Of a stretch of 64,000 nt of DNA, positions 54,841 to 63,262 are shown one piece after another. Under the pieces are notes generated by a model. That model was not told the origin of the DNA. It did no database searches and worked only from the letters and a program-made list of their open reading frames with translations. Numbering within the stretch: position 1 is the first letter of the stretch; every line of letters starts with the position of its first letter. The stretch comes from Ramlibacter alkalitolerans (GTDB lineage: Bacteria > Pseudomonadota > Gammaproteobacteria > Burkholderiales > Burkholderiaceae_C), in the NCBI RefSeq assembly GCF_016722765.1, contig NZ_JAEQND010000009.1, forward strand, positions 57,501-121,500. Direction: 5' to 3'. The position numbers were made by a program, and so were the translations under genes.

Positions 54841-56193
54841 TCACCCGTGGGCGAGCGCGGCGAGGCTGGCGACGAGGTCCTGCGGATGCAGCATCGCCCC
54901 GCGCACGAGCCGCGCGGTTGCGTCCTGGTGCAGCGTGGCGCGCAGCCGCGGGGCCTGCGTGAGCGCGTCCCAGACGGGCAGCAGTTGCGCCTGCTGCGGC
55001 GATGCACCGCACGCCAGCTGCTGCGCGTAGCGGAGGCTGGCGGGCTCCGCCGCGAGCACGGCCTTGCTGGCGGCCGACAACAGCGGCGGCCGCGTCTCGG
55101 CCGCCGCCGTGCAGCAATAGATCACGTGCGGCGGCAGCTCGCGGCCGGGCGGCTGCAAGCGGCGCAGCGACGCGCCGTGGAGGCGGACCTCGTCGTCGGC
55201 GCTGGTGAAGGCGTAGTCGCGCGCCGGGTCGGCCTGCGCCAGCCGCTGCAGGCCGCGGTGCAGCCGCGAGAAGTCGGAACTGGCGGCGGCTGGCGCGGCC
55301 TTGACTTCGGCGAGCAGGAGGAGTTCGGCGCCTTCGGCCGCCACGCTGGCGATGGCCGCATCCCATTCGTCCTTGGCCTTGCCGCGGTCACCGGGAAAGC
55401 CGGGCGGCGGGCGCAGGCTGCGCAGCACGCGGTACGCGCCCGCGGCGCGCGCAGGCAGCAGCGCCGCGAGTTGCCGGAAGGCTTCGATGGTGGCGCGCTC
55501 GGCATCGTCACCGGCGCGGGCGGCACTGCGGCCGTGGGCGGCGGCGGCCCGGCTGCCGGCGCAGGGGCCGCGGCGCTCGCACAGCGCCAGGTAACGCTGC
55601 ACGGTGGCGCCGCCCTGCAGCGACTCGCGCCGGACGAGCCGCTGCAGGCTGGCGTGCCCGCGCAGTGGCGCCAGCGCGCACGCCAGGTCGGCATCCTCTG
55701 AGGGCAGAGCATCTTCCAGCGCGTCACGCAGCGCGGTCCATGCGTCCGCGCTCACCAGGGCATGCAGCGTGGCGAGCCGATCGCGCACGGCGCCGGGCGC
55801 CAGCGCGCGCGTCTTGCCCGGGTGGGCGATCGCGTCGACGAGGCTGCGCACGCTGCGCCGGTCGGCCGCCGCGCCGCCCGAGAGCCGCACGTATTCGCCG
55901 ACGGCGGCGTCGTGCGCCTGCAGGACGAGCGCCTGGAAGGACGCGTCGCCGCCCTGCGGCGCCATCGCCTCGCGCAGGAAGGCACCGAGCGCCCACGTGA
56001 AGAGGCCGGGCACCCCATCGCCTGCCGGCCGGCCGGCCTCGGCGGCCAGGCGCGCCGCCTCGATCGCGAAGGCCAGCGCCGCTTCGATGCCGGCCGCGCG
56101 CGCCGCGGCGGGGTCCGCCGGCAGCGGCGGCAGGCGGTAGCGGCGCGGCGCCTCGCGCAGCGCGGCGAGCAGGAGGTCCTGGGCGGCTTGCAA
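54841..56193 (-). CDS. Conserved-looking hypothetical protein of about 450 aa
   Basis: A long frame of coherent protein-like sequence runs from a TTG at 56193 to the stop at 54841. It is Ala/Leu/Arg-rich and helical, with GVPGLFTWALGAFLREAMAP, GEYVRLSGGAA, LLARAEVKAA-like LLLLAEVKAAPAAASSDFSR and a C-terminal LVRGAMLHPQDLVASLAAL. The LAEVKAAP strand could belong to a nuclease-like fold, but this is very weak. The start is uncertain: GTG 56244 or ATG 56337 are in frame, though the latter sits on the divergent dehydrogenase start. No function is proposed. Confidence 0.6.
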   Translation of the reverse strand: MQAAQDLLLAALREAPRRYRLPPLPADPAAARAAGIEAALAFAIEAARLAAEAGRPAGDGVPGLFTWALGAFLREAMAPQGGDASFQALVLQAHDAAVGEYVRLSGGAAADRRSVRSLVDAIAHPGKTRALAPGAVRDRLATLHALVSADAWTALRDALEDALPSEDADLACALAPLRGHASLQRLVRRESLQGGATVQRYLALCERRGPCAGSRAAAAHGRSAARAGDDAERATIEAFRQLAALLPARAAGAYRVLRSLRPPPGFPGDRGKAKDEWDAAIASVAAEGAELLLLAEVKAAPAAASSDFSRLHRGLQRLAQADPARDYAFTSADDEVRLHGASLRRLQPPGRELPPHVIYCCTAAAETRPPLLSAASKAVLAAEPASLRYAQQLACGASPQQAQLLPVWDALTQAPRLRATLHQDATARLVRGAMLHPQDLVASLAALAHG

Positions 56194-56335
56194 GTGGCCC
56201 AGTGTGGCAGAGCGAAGCAGCGCGCGCAGGCCGCGGGAGCGCACCCGCCGCCACGTGGTTTCCCCGCTCCCGGGCGTGCGGCGCCCTGGGCTACAAGGAC
56301 GGCGCAGCCCTGGCCACAGGGCGTGGAGAGCGACC

Positions 56336-57253
56336 ATGGCCGACGACAGCAGCAAGCGCCTGACCGGATTCATCGGCCTGGGCCGCATGGGCCGGGGCAT
56401 GGCCTTGAACCTGTGCCGCAAGGGCTTCCGCCTGGTCGTGCACGACATCGATCCGCGGCCGGTGCAGGACCTCGTGGCGGCCGGCGCGCGCGCCGCGCGG
56501 GACGTCGCCGACGTGGCGAGCGAGGCCGACGTGGTGATCACGATGCTGCCCCATTCGGCCGCCGTGGCCGAGGTGATCGCCGGGCCGGCCGGAGTGCTGG
56601 CCAGCGCCCGCCCCGGCACGCTGGTCCTGGACATGAGCACGGTGGCGCCGGAAGTGACCGACGGCGTCGCGGCGGCGGCGGCACGGCGCGAGATGGGCTT
56701 CGTCGATGCGCCCGTGGGGCGCCTGGCGAGCCACGCGGACCGCGGCGAGTCGCTGTTCATGGTGGGCGCGAGCGAGCGCGACTTCACTGCCGTGCGGCCG
56801 TTGCTGGAAGCCATGGGCACCACGATCCACCATTGCGGCCCGCCGGGCAGCGGCACCCGCACCAAGCTGGTCAACAACTACCTCGCGATCGTTTCCTGCC
56901 ACCTGAACGCTGAGGCGCTCACGCTGGCGCAGAAGTTCGGCCTCTCGCTCGACAAGACGCTGGAGGTGATCCACGGCACCACGGCCACCAACGGGCAGTT
57001 GAAGATCGCGTGGCCGACCAAGGTGCTGCGCGGCGACACCGAGCCGGGCTTCACGATCGACCTGGCGCACAAGGACCTGACGCTGATCGTCGAAGCGGCC
57101 AACGCGGTGCGCATGCCGGTGCCCGCGGCAGCCGCGGCGCGCGAGGCCTACAGCCTGGCCCGCGCGCGCGGCTACGGCGGCAAGGACTTCTCCGCCATGG
57201 CCGACGCCTGGTGCGAACTCGCCGGCGCCGTCCCGCCGCGGCTGGAGTCCTGA
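56336..57253 (+). CDS. 3-hydroxyisobutyrate/sulfolactaldehyde-type beta-hydroxyacid dehydrogenase
   Basis: The 305-aa protein has the Rossmann motif GFIGLGRMGRGMALNL (11-26), the substrate motif DAPVGRLASHAD (in place of the more usual DAPVSGG), and the catalytic Lys in GSGTRTKLVNNYLA. It belongs to the HIBADH/GarR/YihU family, which reduces or oxidises small aldehyde acids with NAD(P). GGAGAG precedes the ATG. Its stop overlaps the next start (TGATG), so it heads a four-gene operon. Confidence 0.88.
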   Translation: MADDSSKRLTGFIGLGRMGRGMALNLCRKGFRLVVHDIDPRPVQDLVAAGARAARDVADVASEADVVITMLPHSAAVAEVIAGPAGVLASARPGTLVLDMSTVAPEVTDGVAAAAARREMGFVDAPVGRLASHADRGESLFMVGASERDFTAVRPLLEAMGTTIHHCGPPGSGTRTKLVNNYLAIVSCHLNAEALTLAQKFGLSLDKTLEVIHGTTATNGQLKIAWPTKVLRGDTEPGFTIDLAHKDLTLIVEAANAVRMPVPAAAAAREAYSLARARGYGGKDFSAMADAWCELAGAVPPRLES

Positions 57254-57783
57254 TGGAGCCCACCGCCGGCGCCTGGCAGGACCAGGTCTTCGACGTCCTC
57301 AAGCAAGGCCGGGTGCGGCAGGTGGCCTACGTGCCCGATGCCGGCCACGCCCAGCTGATCCGCCGCGTGCATGCGGACCCGCAGTTGCGCGGCGTCGTCC
57401 TGACCACCGAGGAGGAGGGCATCGCGCTCGCGTGCGGTGCCTGGCTGGGCGGCGAGCGCGCGGTGCTGCTGATGCAAAGCAGCGGCGTGGGCAACTGCAT
57501 CAACATGCTGTCGCTGGTGGAGAACGGCCGCTTCCCCTTCCTGGCGCTGGTCACCATGCGCGGCGAGTGGGCCGAGTTCAACCCGTGGCAGGTTCCCATG
57601 AGCAAGGCGGTGCGCCCCTGCCTCGAGGCCATGGGCGTGCGGGTGCTGTGCGCGACGCATCCCGACGAAGTCGCCCCGACCGTGCAGGCCGGCGTCGACG
57701 CGGCCTTCGACGCCGGCGAAGCGGTCGCGGTGCTGCTGGCGCAGAGGCTGATCGGGCGCAAGCAGTGGGAGGGCGCGCGATGA
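57253..57783 (+). CDS. ThDP enzyme, pyrimidine-binding (alpha) subunit, sulfopyruvate/phosphonopyruvate decarboxylase-like
   Basis: The 176-aa protein is the PYR half of a split thiamine-diphosphate enzyme: YVPDAGHAQLIRRV, TTEEEGIALACGAWLGG with the Glu that activates ThDP, MQSSGVGNCINML and MRGEWAEFNPWQVPM. Length and motifs match ComD (sulfopyruvate decarboxylase alpha) and the N-terminal half of phosphonopyruvate decarboxylase. It is coupled at both ends (TGATG and ATGA). Confidence 0.85.
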   Translation: MEPTAGAWQDQVFDVLKQGRVRQVAYVPDAGHAQLIRRVHADPQLRGVVLTTEEEGIALACGAWLGGERAVLLMQSSGVGNCINMLSLVENGRFPFLALVTMRGEWAEFNPWQVPMSKAVRPCLEAMGVRVLCATHPDEVAPTVQAGVDAAFDAGEAVAVLLAQRLIGRKQWEGAR

Positions 57784-58373
57784 CCGCCGAACAGACGCCC
57801 GCGCTGGACCGGCGCGCCGTCGTGCGCGAACTGCTCGTGCGCTGTCCCGAGGCGCTGGTCATCACCGGCCTCGGTTCGCCGAGCTGGGATGCGTTCGCGG
57901 CCGGCGACCGCGACGGCACTTTCTATCTCTGGGGCGCCATGGGCGGGGCGGCCGCCATGGGGCTCGGCCTCGCGCTCGCGCAGCCGCAACGCAGCGTGCT
58001 GGTGATCACCGGCGACGGCGAGCAGCTGATGGGACTGGGCGCGCTGGCCACCCTGGGCGCGCAGCAGCCGCCCAACCTGGCGCTCGTCGTCCTCGACAAC
58101 GGGCACTACGGCGAAACCGGCATGCAGCGCAGCCACACCAGCCTGGGCACCGACCTGGTGGCGGTGGCGCGCGGCTGCGGATTCAGGCATGCGCAGGCGA
58201 TCCGCGAACTCGATGCGCTGGCCCCGCTGGCCGCCCACGTCGCCGCGCGTGCAGGCTGCATCCTGGCGCAGGTGCACGTCGCCTGCGAGGACCTGCCCAA
58301 GGCGCTGCCGGCCCGCGACGGGGTGTACCTGAAGAACCGTTTCCGCGCAGCACTGGGCCTGCCGCCCTTCTAG
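57780..58373 (+). CDS. ThDP enzyme, pyrophosphate-binding (beta) subunit, ComE-like
   Basis: The 197-aa protein is the PP half: LWGAMGGAAAMGLGLALAQP, the Mg-diphosphate motif ITGDGEQLMGLGAL followed after about 27 residues by VVLDNGHYGETG. This is the ComE/Ppd C-terminal arrangement. Together with the upstream subunit it should form a decarboxylase acting on a 2-oxo acid with a charged 3-substituent; no Xsc, SuyAB or phosphonate gene is visible to fix the substrate. Confidence 0.85.
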   Translation: MTAEQTPALDRRAVVRELLVRCPEALVITGLGSPSWDAFAAGDRDGTFYLWGAMGGAAAMGLGLALAQPQRSVLVITGDGEQLMGLGALATLGAQQPPNLALVVLDNGHYGETGMQRSHTSLGTDLVAVARGCGFRHAQAIRELDALAPLAAHVAARAGCILAQVHVACEDLPKALPARDGVYLKNRFRAALGLPPF

Positions 58374-58382
58374 GACGAGCGC

Positions 58383-59279
58383 ATGCACGACGCCCCCATC
58401 GCCTACATCGAACGCACCCGCGCGTGGTATCTGGCGCTCGGCTACGGCAATCCGTACCGCTACGCCCAGTTCGACGAGGTGCCGTTCCAGCCGCTGAAGA
58501 AGCCGCTGGCCGCGTCCGTCGTCACGCTGGTGACCACGGCGGCCCCCTACCAGCCCGGCAAGGGCCCGCAAGGGCCGGGGGCGCCGATGAACGCCTCAGT
58601 CAAGTTCTACGTGCCTTACACCGGCGACACCGCCCGCGACCACGACCTGCGCATCGCGCACGTGGCGATCGACCGCAGGCACACGTCGATGGAGGACAGC
58701 AACTGCTGGTTCCCGCTGCCGCTGCTGCGTGCGTTCGCACGCGAGGGGCGCTTGCGGCTGGCGCCGCGCTTCCACGGCGCGCCCACCAACCGCAGCCAGC
58801 GCCACACGCTGGAGCACGACGTGCCGCTGATCGTGCAGCGCTGCCTCGACGACGGCGTCGATGCGGCGCTGCTGGTGCCCAACTGCCCGGTGTGCCACCA
58901 GACGCTGGCGCTCACCGCGCGCGGGCTGGAAGCCGCCGGCATTTCGACCGTGGTGATGGGTTGCGCGAAGGACATCGTGGAGCACGTGGGCGTGCCGCGC
59001 TTCCTGTTCTCGGATTTCCCGCTCGGCAACGCTGCCGGCAAGCCGCACGATCCCGCCTCGCAGCGGCAGACGCTGGAGCTGGCGCTGCAACTGCTGCAGA
59101 CCGCAACGGCTGCGCGCACCACGCTGCAGTCGCCGATCCGCTGGAGCGCATCGAGCGAATGGAAGCGCGATTACTGCAACATCGAGCGCGCAAGTCCCGA
59201 GGAGATCGCCCGTGCCCGGGCCGAGTTCGACGCGATCAAGGCGCAGGCCAGATCGATCCGGAGTTCAGAGATCTCCTAG
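58383..59279 (+). CDS. GrdB-related (glycine/sarcosine/betaine reductase component B) protein, Cys form
   Basis: The 298-aa protein is shorter than clostridial GrdB (about 430 aa). It starts with RTRAWYLALGYGNPYRYAQF and shows DHDLRIAHVAIDRRHTSMED, then LLVPNCPVCHQTLALTARGL. In GrdB the equivalent region has selenocysteine, as I recall it, in TSTU-GTC; here Cys168 and Cys171 (N-C-P-V-C) occupy that place, so this is a cysteine homolog. Further conserved blocks are VVMGCAKDIVEHVGVPRFLF and ASPEEIARARAEF. It is the fourth gene of the ThDP operon (9 bp gap). Role in this probably aerobic organism is unknown. Confidence 0.8.
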   Translation: MHDAPIAYIERTRAWYLALGYGNPYRYAQFDEVPFQPLKKPLAASVVTLVTTAAPYQPGKGPQGPGAPMNASVKFYVPYTGDTARDHDLRIAHVAIDRRHTSMEDSNCWFPLPLLRAFAREGRLRLAPRFHGAPTNRSQRHTLEHDVPLIVQRCLDDGVDAALLVPNCPVCHQTLALTARGLEAAGISTVVMGCAKDIVEHVGVPRFLFSDFPLGNAAGKPHDPASQRQTLELALQLLQTATAARTTLQSPIRWSASSEWKRDYCNIERASPEEIARARAEFDAIKAQARSIRSSEIS

Positions 59280-59473
59280 TGCCAGTTCCGCGTGACAGCG
59301 TCCTCGATGCCCTGGAAGAGTTCGCGGTAGGCCTCCTTGGCCTTGCGGATGCGCTCGAGGTCGCTCAGCAGGGTTTCCAGCGCGGAGCGCGCGCCGACGC
59401 CGCTGCGCCCGCGCGGGACGCGGTATTCCGGCGGCTTGACCTCGGGGTCGAGAAACAGGATGCGGTCTGGCAT
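59276..59473 (-). CDS. Small hypothetical protein (65 aa)
   Basis: MPDRILFLDPEVKPPEYRVP leads into a helical C-terminus (SALETLLSDLERIRKAKEAY...). Soluble, no family known. Its stop overlaps the GrdB-like stop in the palindrome CTAG (59276-59279), so the two genes share terminal bases. Confidence 0.6.
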   Translation of the reverse strand: MPDRILFLDPEVKPPEYRVPRGRSGVGARSALETLLSDLERIRKAKEAYRELFQGIEDAVTRNWH

Positions 59474-59533
59474 GGCAACGAGGCTGGTGCGCGAGGATGT
59501 TAGCAGCGCCTGCGGGGCGTCGCCAGCGGGAGG

Positions 59534-59671
59534 TCACTCACGGCGGCGTCCCCGGTAGGGCCGGCGCCCCTCGTCGCGCCGCGACAGGCGCTTCGCAGCG
59601 CGCACGACGACCGCCAGCACCACCAGCGCGATGAACACGTACAGCGCGGTCCAGAGCAGGGTGTTCGTCAT
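59534..59671 (-). CDS. 45-aa single-span membrane protein
   Basis: MTNTLLWTALYVFIALVVLA and following residues form one membrane span, then a strongly basic tail (KRLSRRDEGRRPYRGRRRE). The ATG at 59671 is 15 bp after the ZIP transporter stop, so it may be translated from that message. The coherent span-plus-basic-tail pattern supports it as real; it was too short for routine gene calling. Confidence 0.6.
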   Translation of the reverse strand: MTNTLLWTALYVFIALVVLAVVVRAAKRLSRRDEGRRPYRGRRRE

Positions 59672-59686
59672 GGCGTTCACAGCTTC

Positions 59687-60451
59687 TCAGGAGTGGCCGC
59701 CGAGCTTGGACAGCGTGAAGGCCGCGAGGAAGCCCAGCACCGTGATCAGCCCCGTCGCATCGTGGGTGTGCTCGAAGGCTTCGGGGACCATGGTGTCGGC
59801 CAGCATGGCGAGGATCGCGCCCGCCGCAACGGCCGTCGTTGCGGCGATCACGCCGGGCGGGAAGTCCCGGAACACGGCGAAGCCGGCCCAGGCCGCGGCA
59901 GAGGATGTGAGCGCGATCGCGCCCCAGACCCCGAAGACGTACACGGCGGAGCGGCCGGCACGCCGCATCCCCGCCGCGCTGGAGAGGCCTTCGGGAATAT
60001 TGGACAGGAAGATCGCGATCACCGCCACCATGCTCACGGCGCCGCCGCGCAGCATGCTGAGCCCGATCACCACCGACTCCGGCACGCCATCGAGCAGCGC
60101 GCCGACTGCGATGGCAAGGCCGCTGCCGCCGTCCTGCTGCTCCGAAGGCTGCTGGCCCTGCGAGCGCTTGCGATGCTTGGCGCCCTGGCGCGCCAGCCAC
60201 CAGTTCGCGATGGTGAAGAGGAGCGCGCCGCCGACGAAGCCGATCGCCGTGGCCAGGAAGCCGCCGCGCTCGTAGGCCTCTTCCATCAGCTCGAAGGCCA
60301 GCGCCGAAATCAGCACGCCGGCGCCGAAGGCCATCACGGCCGCGATCAGCCGTTGCGGGACGTGGAAGAACCAGCCGATCGCGGCCCCGAGCACGAGGGC
60401 GCCGCCGGCCAGCAAGCCCCACAGGGCAGCCTGCAGTGCGGTCGGAATCAT
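59687..60451 (-). CDS. ZIP-family divalent metal transporter
   Basis: The 254-aa protein has eight likely membrane segments, with GALLDGVPESVVIGLSML and IFLSNIPEGLSSAAGM, the two metal-lining helices of ZIP proteins, separated from the N-terminal half by a Gln/Lys-rich cytoplasmic loop (KHRKRSQGQQPSEQQDGG). It probably brings zinc or another divalent metal into the cytoplasm. No metalloregulator is adjacent. Confidence 0.9.
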   Translation of the reverse strand: MIPTALQAALWGLLAGGALVLGAAIGWFFHVPQRLIAAVMAFGAGVLISALAFELMEEAYERGGFLATAIGFVGGALLFTIANWWLARQGAKHRKRSQGQQPSEQQDGGSGLAIAVGALLDGVPESVVIGLSMLRGGAVSMVAVIAIFLSNIPEGLSSAAGMRRAGRSAVYVFGVWGAIALTSSAAAWAGFAVFRDFPPGVIAATTAVAAGAILAMLADTMVPEAFEHTHDATGLITVLGFLAAFTLSKLGGHS

Positions 60452-60518
60452 CGGCCGATGCTAGCGCCGCTCGCGCCCGCGCGGGTGCCGCAATCCGCAG
60501 CGCCGATCGGCGATCCCG

Positions 60519-60553
60519 TAGGCTGGCGGTGGCGCGCGAAGCGCCGGAACCCC
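60519..60553. repeat. REP-like intergenic repeat, single copy
   Basis: A 35-bp segment containing AGGCTGGCGGTG and GCGCCGGAACCCC lies between the ZIP start and the bacteriohemerythrin stop. The same pattern recurs at 63303-63337, and resembles widespread 'GGTTCC...CGCCAGCCT' extragenic palindromes. Confidence 0.6.
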
Positions 60554-60565
60554 AGTTTGCCCGCG

Positions 60566-60979
60566 CTAGCCCACCCCCCGCGCGATCAGGAACGGCGCGA
60601 ACTCCTTGTCCGACACCAGGATGTGGCGGGCCAGCCAGTCGCCGAGGAACTTCAGGGTGGCGATGCTCACGGTCGTGTCATCCCGCGATTCCCTGAGCTT
60701 CTGCGCCAGGGCCTTGGCCTGCGCGGTCAGCTTGCCGTGCTCGGCGTGGTGCGCGGCTTCCTCTTGGAAGCCGGCCTCGTGCAGCAGCTTTTCCTCGAAA
60801 TCGAAGTGGTACACGGTGTAGTCGACCACGCTGGTCAGGACCTTGTCGATCACCTCGCCAGCCTGGCCCTGCTGCATGGCCTCGTAGAGCTGGTTGAACA
60901 GGGCGAACAGCCGCTGGTGCTGGCGGTCGATTTCGGCGATGTGCAGGCTGTACTTGTCTTCCCAGACGATGACGCTCAT
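60566..60979 (-). CDS. Bacteriohemerythrin
   Basis: The 137-aa protein has all seven di-iron ligands of hemerythrin: His21, His58, Glu62, His77, His81, His119 and Asp124, within DRQHQRLF, YHFDFEEKLL, HHAEHGKL and HILVSDKEF. It should bind O2 (or sense it) at a non-heme di-iron centre in the cytoplasm. No attached signalling domain is present. Confidence 0.93.
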   Translation of the reverse strand: MSVIVWEDKYSLHIAEIDRQHQRLFALFNQLYEAMQQGQAGEVIDKVLTSVVDYTVYHFDFEEKLLHEAGFQEEAAHHAEHGKLTAQAKALAQKLRESRDDTTVSIATLKFLGDWLARHILVSDKEFAPFLIARGVG

Positions 60980-61114
60980 TTGTCGGTGGCTCCTATCCGG
61001 GGAGAAAAGTAGCGCGTCCGGCGACCTTCTTCCTTGTGATAGCGCAACTGGACGCGCTTGCGGCGCCGCGGGCCTCGGGGCGGCGTGACGCTTTCACGCG
61101 GGCCCCGCCTTGCC

Positions 61115-61576
61115 TCAGGGCTGCGTGTCCTCCGGCACCCGGCGGTATTCGACCCGCACGCGGTGCACGTGGTCGACGCCGATGAAGTCGTTGCGGCCCT
61201 GGAAATCGACCTCGAAGGTGGCGAAGGGCACGTTCAGGCGCGAGGGCGGATGCCCGTTCATGAGGGTGTACTTGCGCTTGAGGTTGGTGCCGTCGTACAG
61301 CCAGGTGCCCTCGTGCTCCATGCGCGTGATGCGCCCGCCGGCATCGGCGATGCGCACGCTTTCGTGGAAGGCGCCGCCGGCATCGAGTTCCAGCACCCGG
61401 CGCACCCGCACGCCGTCTTCGCTGTATTCCCGCAGCCAGGTGCCGCGCAGCAGGTCCTGCCGGTCGATGGCGGCGGGCGAGAGCGTGGCCGTGGCGGGCA
61501 GCCAGGACTGCAGCGTCCAGGCGAGCGCGGCCAGCCCCACCAGGGGCAGGAGCCAGCGCGGCGCGGAGGAGGTCAC
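61115..61576 (-). CDS. Membrane-anchored or secreted hypothetical protein (153 aa)
   Basis: After an N-terminal hydrophobic anchor (RWLLPLVGLAALAWTLQSWL) comes a beta-rich domain: LLRGTWLREYSEDGVRVRRV, EHEGTWLYDGTNLKRKYTLM and DFIGVDHVHRVRVEYRR, which looks like a small lipocalin-like barrel. The start is a GTG at 61576 or 61603; neither has a strong Shine-Dalgarno. No function known. Confidence 0.65.
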   Translation of the reverse strand: MTSSAPRWLLPLVGLAALAWTLQSWLPATATLSPAAIDRQDLLRGTWLREYSEDGVRVRRVLELDAGGAFHESVRIADAGGRITRMEHEGTWLYDGTNLKRKYTLMNGHPPSRLNVPFATFEVDFQGRNDFIGVDHVHRVRVEYRRVPEDTQP

Positions 61577-61630
61577 GCCGCAACTATCCCAGAAACGCGG
61601 CACCGGCGGGAAGTCCCGCCGGGCGCCCGC

Positions 61631-63166
61631 CTATTGCGGCAGCATGTGCCCGGTTTCCTCGTAGCGCTCGTGCCAGGACAGCGCTTCGCGCAGCAGGTGC
61701 GGGGTGTGCAGGCCGGCGCGGCCGGAGCGGGCCAGCGCCTGCGCGCGGTCCTCGTAGTCCTGCAGGGCGGCGCGGTAGGAAGGGTGCGCGCAGCGCTCGA
61801 TGATGACCTTGCTGCGCTGGCGCGGGGCCAGGCCGCGCAGGTCCGCCAGGCCCTGCTCCGTCACGACCACCTGCACGTCGTGCTCGGTGTGGTCCACGTG
61901 GCTGGCCATCGGCACGATGCAGGAGATGGCGCCGTTCTTGGCCGTCGATGCGGTCATGAAGATCGACAGGTAGGCGTTGCGCGCGAAGTCGCCCGAGCCG
62001 CCGATGCCGTTCATGATGCGCGTGCCCATGAGGTGGGTCGAGTTGACGTTGCCGTACATGTCGGCCTCGATCATCCCGTTCATGGAGATCACGCCCAGGC
62101 GCCGGATCACCTCCGGGTGGTTGGAGATCTCCTGCGGGCGCAGCAGGATGCGTTCGCGGTAGTAGTCGATGTTGTCGAGGAACTCGCGCATGCCTTCGTC
62201 GCTGAGCGACAGCGCCGTCGACGAGGCGAAGGCCAGGGTGCCGGACTTGAGCATCTCCAGCATGCCGTCCTGCAGCACTTCGGTGTACGCCGTCAGGCCC
62301 TTGTACTTGCCCTTGTCCAGGCCGCTCAGCACCGCGTTGGCGGTGTTGCCCACGCCGGACTGGATCGGCAGCAGTTCCCTGGGCAGGCGGCCGCGCGTGA
62401 TCTCGTGCTCGAGGAAATCGAGGATGTGCTCCGCGATGCGTTCCGAGGCGGCGTCCGGCGGCGTGAACTTCGGGTTGCGGTCCGGGATGTTGGTCTCGAC
62501 GATCGCGACCACCTTGGCCGGGTCGACATGCAGGTAGGCGTCGCCGATGCGGGTGCTGGGGTGCAGCACCGGGATCGGCCGGCGGTTCGGCGGCAGCGCC
62601 GTGCCGTAGTAGATGTCGTGCATGCCTTCGAGGCCCAGCGCATGCGCGCTGTTCACCTCGAGGATCACCTTGTCGGCCAGGTCCAGCCAGGTCTTGTTGT
62701 TGCCCAGCGAGGAGGCCGCGATCAGGCGGCCATCTTCCAGCACGCCGGCCACTTCGACCAGCGCGACGTTGAGCTTGCCGAGGAAGCCGAACCAGACGAA
62801 CTGGCTCACGTGCGACAGGTGGATGTCGATATATTCCATCTCGCCGGCGTTGATGCGCGTGCGGCAGGTCGGATCCGACTGGTAGGGCAGGCGCAACTCG
62901 ATGCCTCCGACCTTGGCCAGCGCGCCATCGAGTTCGGGCGCGGTGGACGCGCCGGTCCACACGCCGATGCGGAACACGTTGCCGTGCTGGTTGGCCGCCT
63001 CGATCCGGCGGGCGAGGGCGGGCGGCACGGCCTTGGGATACCCGGAGCTGGTGAAGCCGCTCATGCCGACGTGGTCGCCGTGCTGGATGAGGGCGGCCGC
63101 CTGTTCGGCGGACATGATCTTCTGGCGCAGGCCGGGATGCAGGACGCGGGAGGCGGGGGACAGCAC
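61631..63166 (-). CDS. Acetyl-CoA hydrolase/transferase family protein (succinyl-CoA:acetate CoA-transferase-like)
   Basis: The 511-aa protein fits the SCACT/AarC/Cat1 family: MSGFTSSGYPKAVP, GGIELRLPYQSDP, a GVGNTANAVLSGL loop and YTEVLQDGML, whose Glu forms the CoA thioester in this family, then EADMYGNVNSTHLMG. The reaction is CoA transfer between succinyl-CoA and acetate or related acids. The start is GTG at 63166 with GGAGAG about 10 bases upstream. Confidence 0.9.
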   Translation of the reverse strand: MLSPASRVLHPGLRQKIMSAEQAAALIQHGDHVGMSGFTSSGYPKAVPPALARRIEAANQHGNVFRIGVWTGASTAPELDGALAKVGGIELRLPYQSDPTCRTRINAGEMEYIDIHLSHVSQFVWFGFLGKLNVALVEVAGVLEDGRLIAASSLGNNKTWLDLADKVILEVNSAHALGLEGMHDIYYGTALPPNRRPIPVLHPSTRIGDAYLHVDPAKVVAIVETNIPDRNPKFTPPDAASERIAEHILDFLEHEITRGRLPRELLPIQSGVGNTANAVLSGLDKGKYKGLTAYTEVLQDGMLEMLKSGTLAFASSTALSLSDEGMREFLDNIDYYRERILLRPQEISNHPEVIRRLGVISMNGMIEADMYGNVNSTHLMGTRIMNGIGGSGDFARNAYLSIFMTASTAKNGAISCIVPMASHVDHTEHDVQVVVTEQGLADLRGLAPRQRSKVIIERCAHPSYRAALQDYEDRAQALARSGRAGLHTPHLLREALSWHERYEETGHMLPQ

Positions 63167-63262
63167 TTTCTTTCTTCTCTCCGTTTTGCAGGCAGTCTAC
63201 GGGCGGGTGCATGCGGTCGGGCTGAGCGAAGTCAACTGGAATGTCGCCCGGGTTCCCTTCGG

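Noticed and set aside
56194-56877. Upstream extension of the minus-strand 450-aa frame over the dehydrogenase gene
   Set aside because: That portion is antisense to a gene with clear Rossmann and catalytic motifs and reads as Ser/Thr/Arg-rich noise.
58890-58920. In-frame TGA selenocysteine in the GrdB-like gene
   Set aside because: The site reads Cys (TGC) at both positions and no TGA interrupts the frame.
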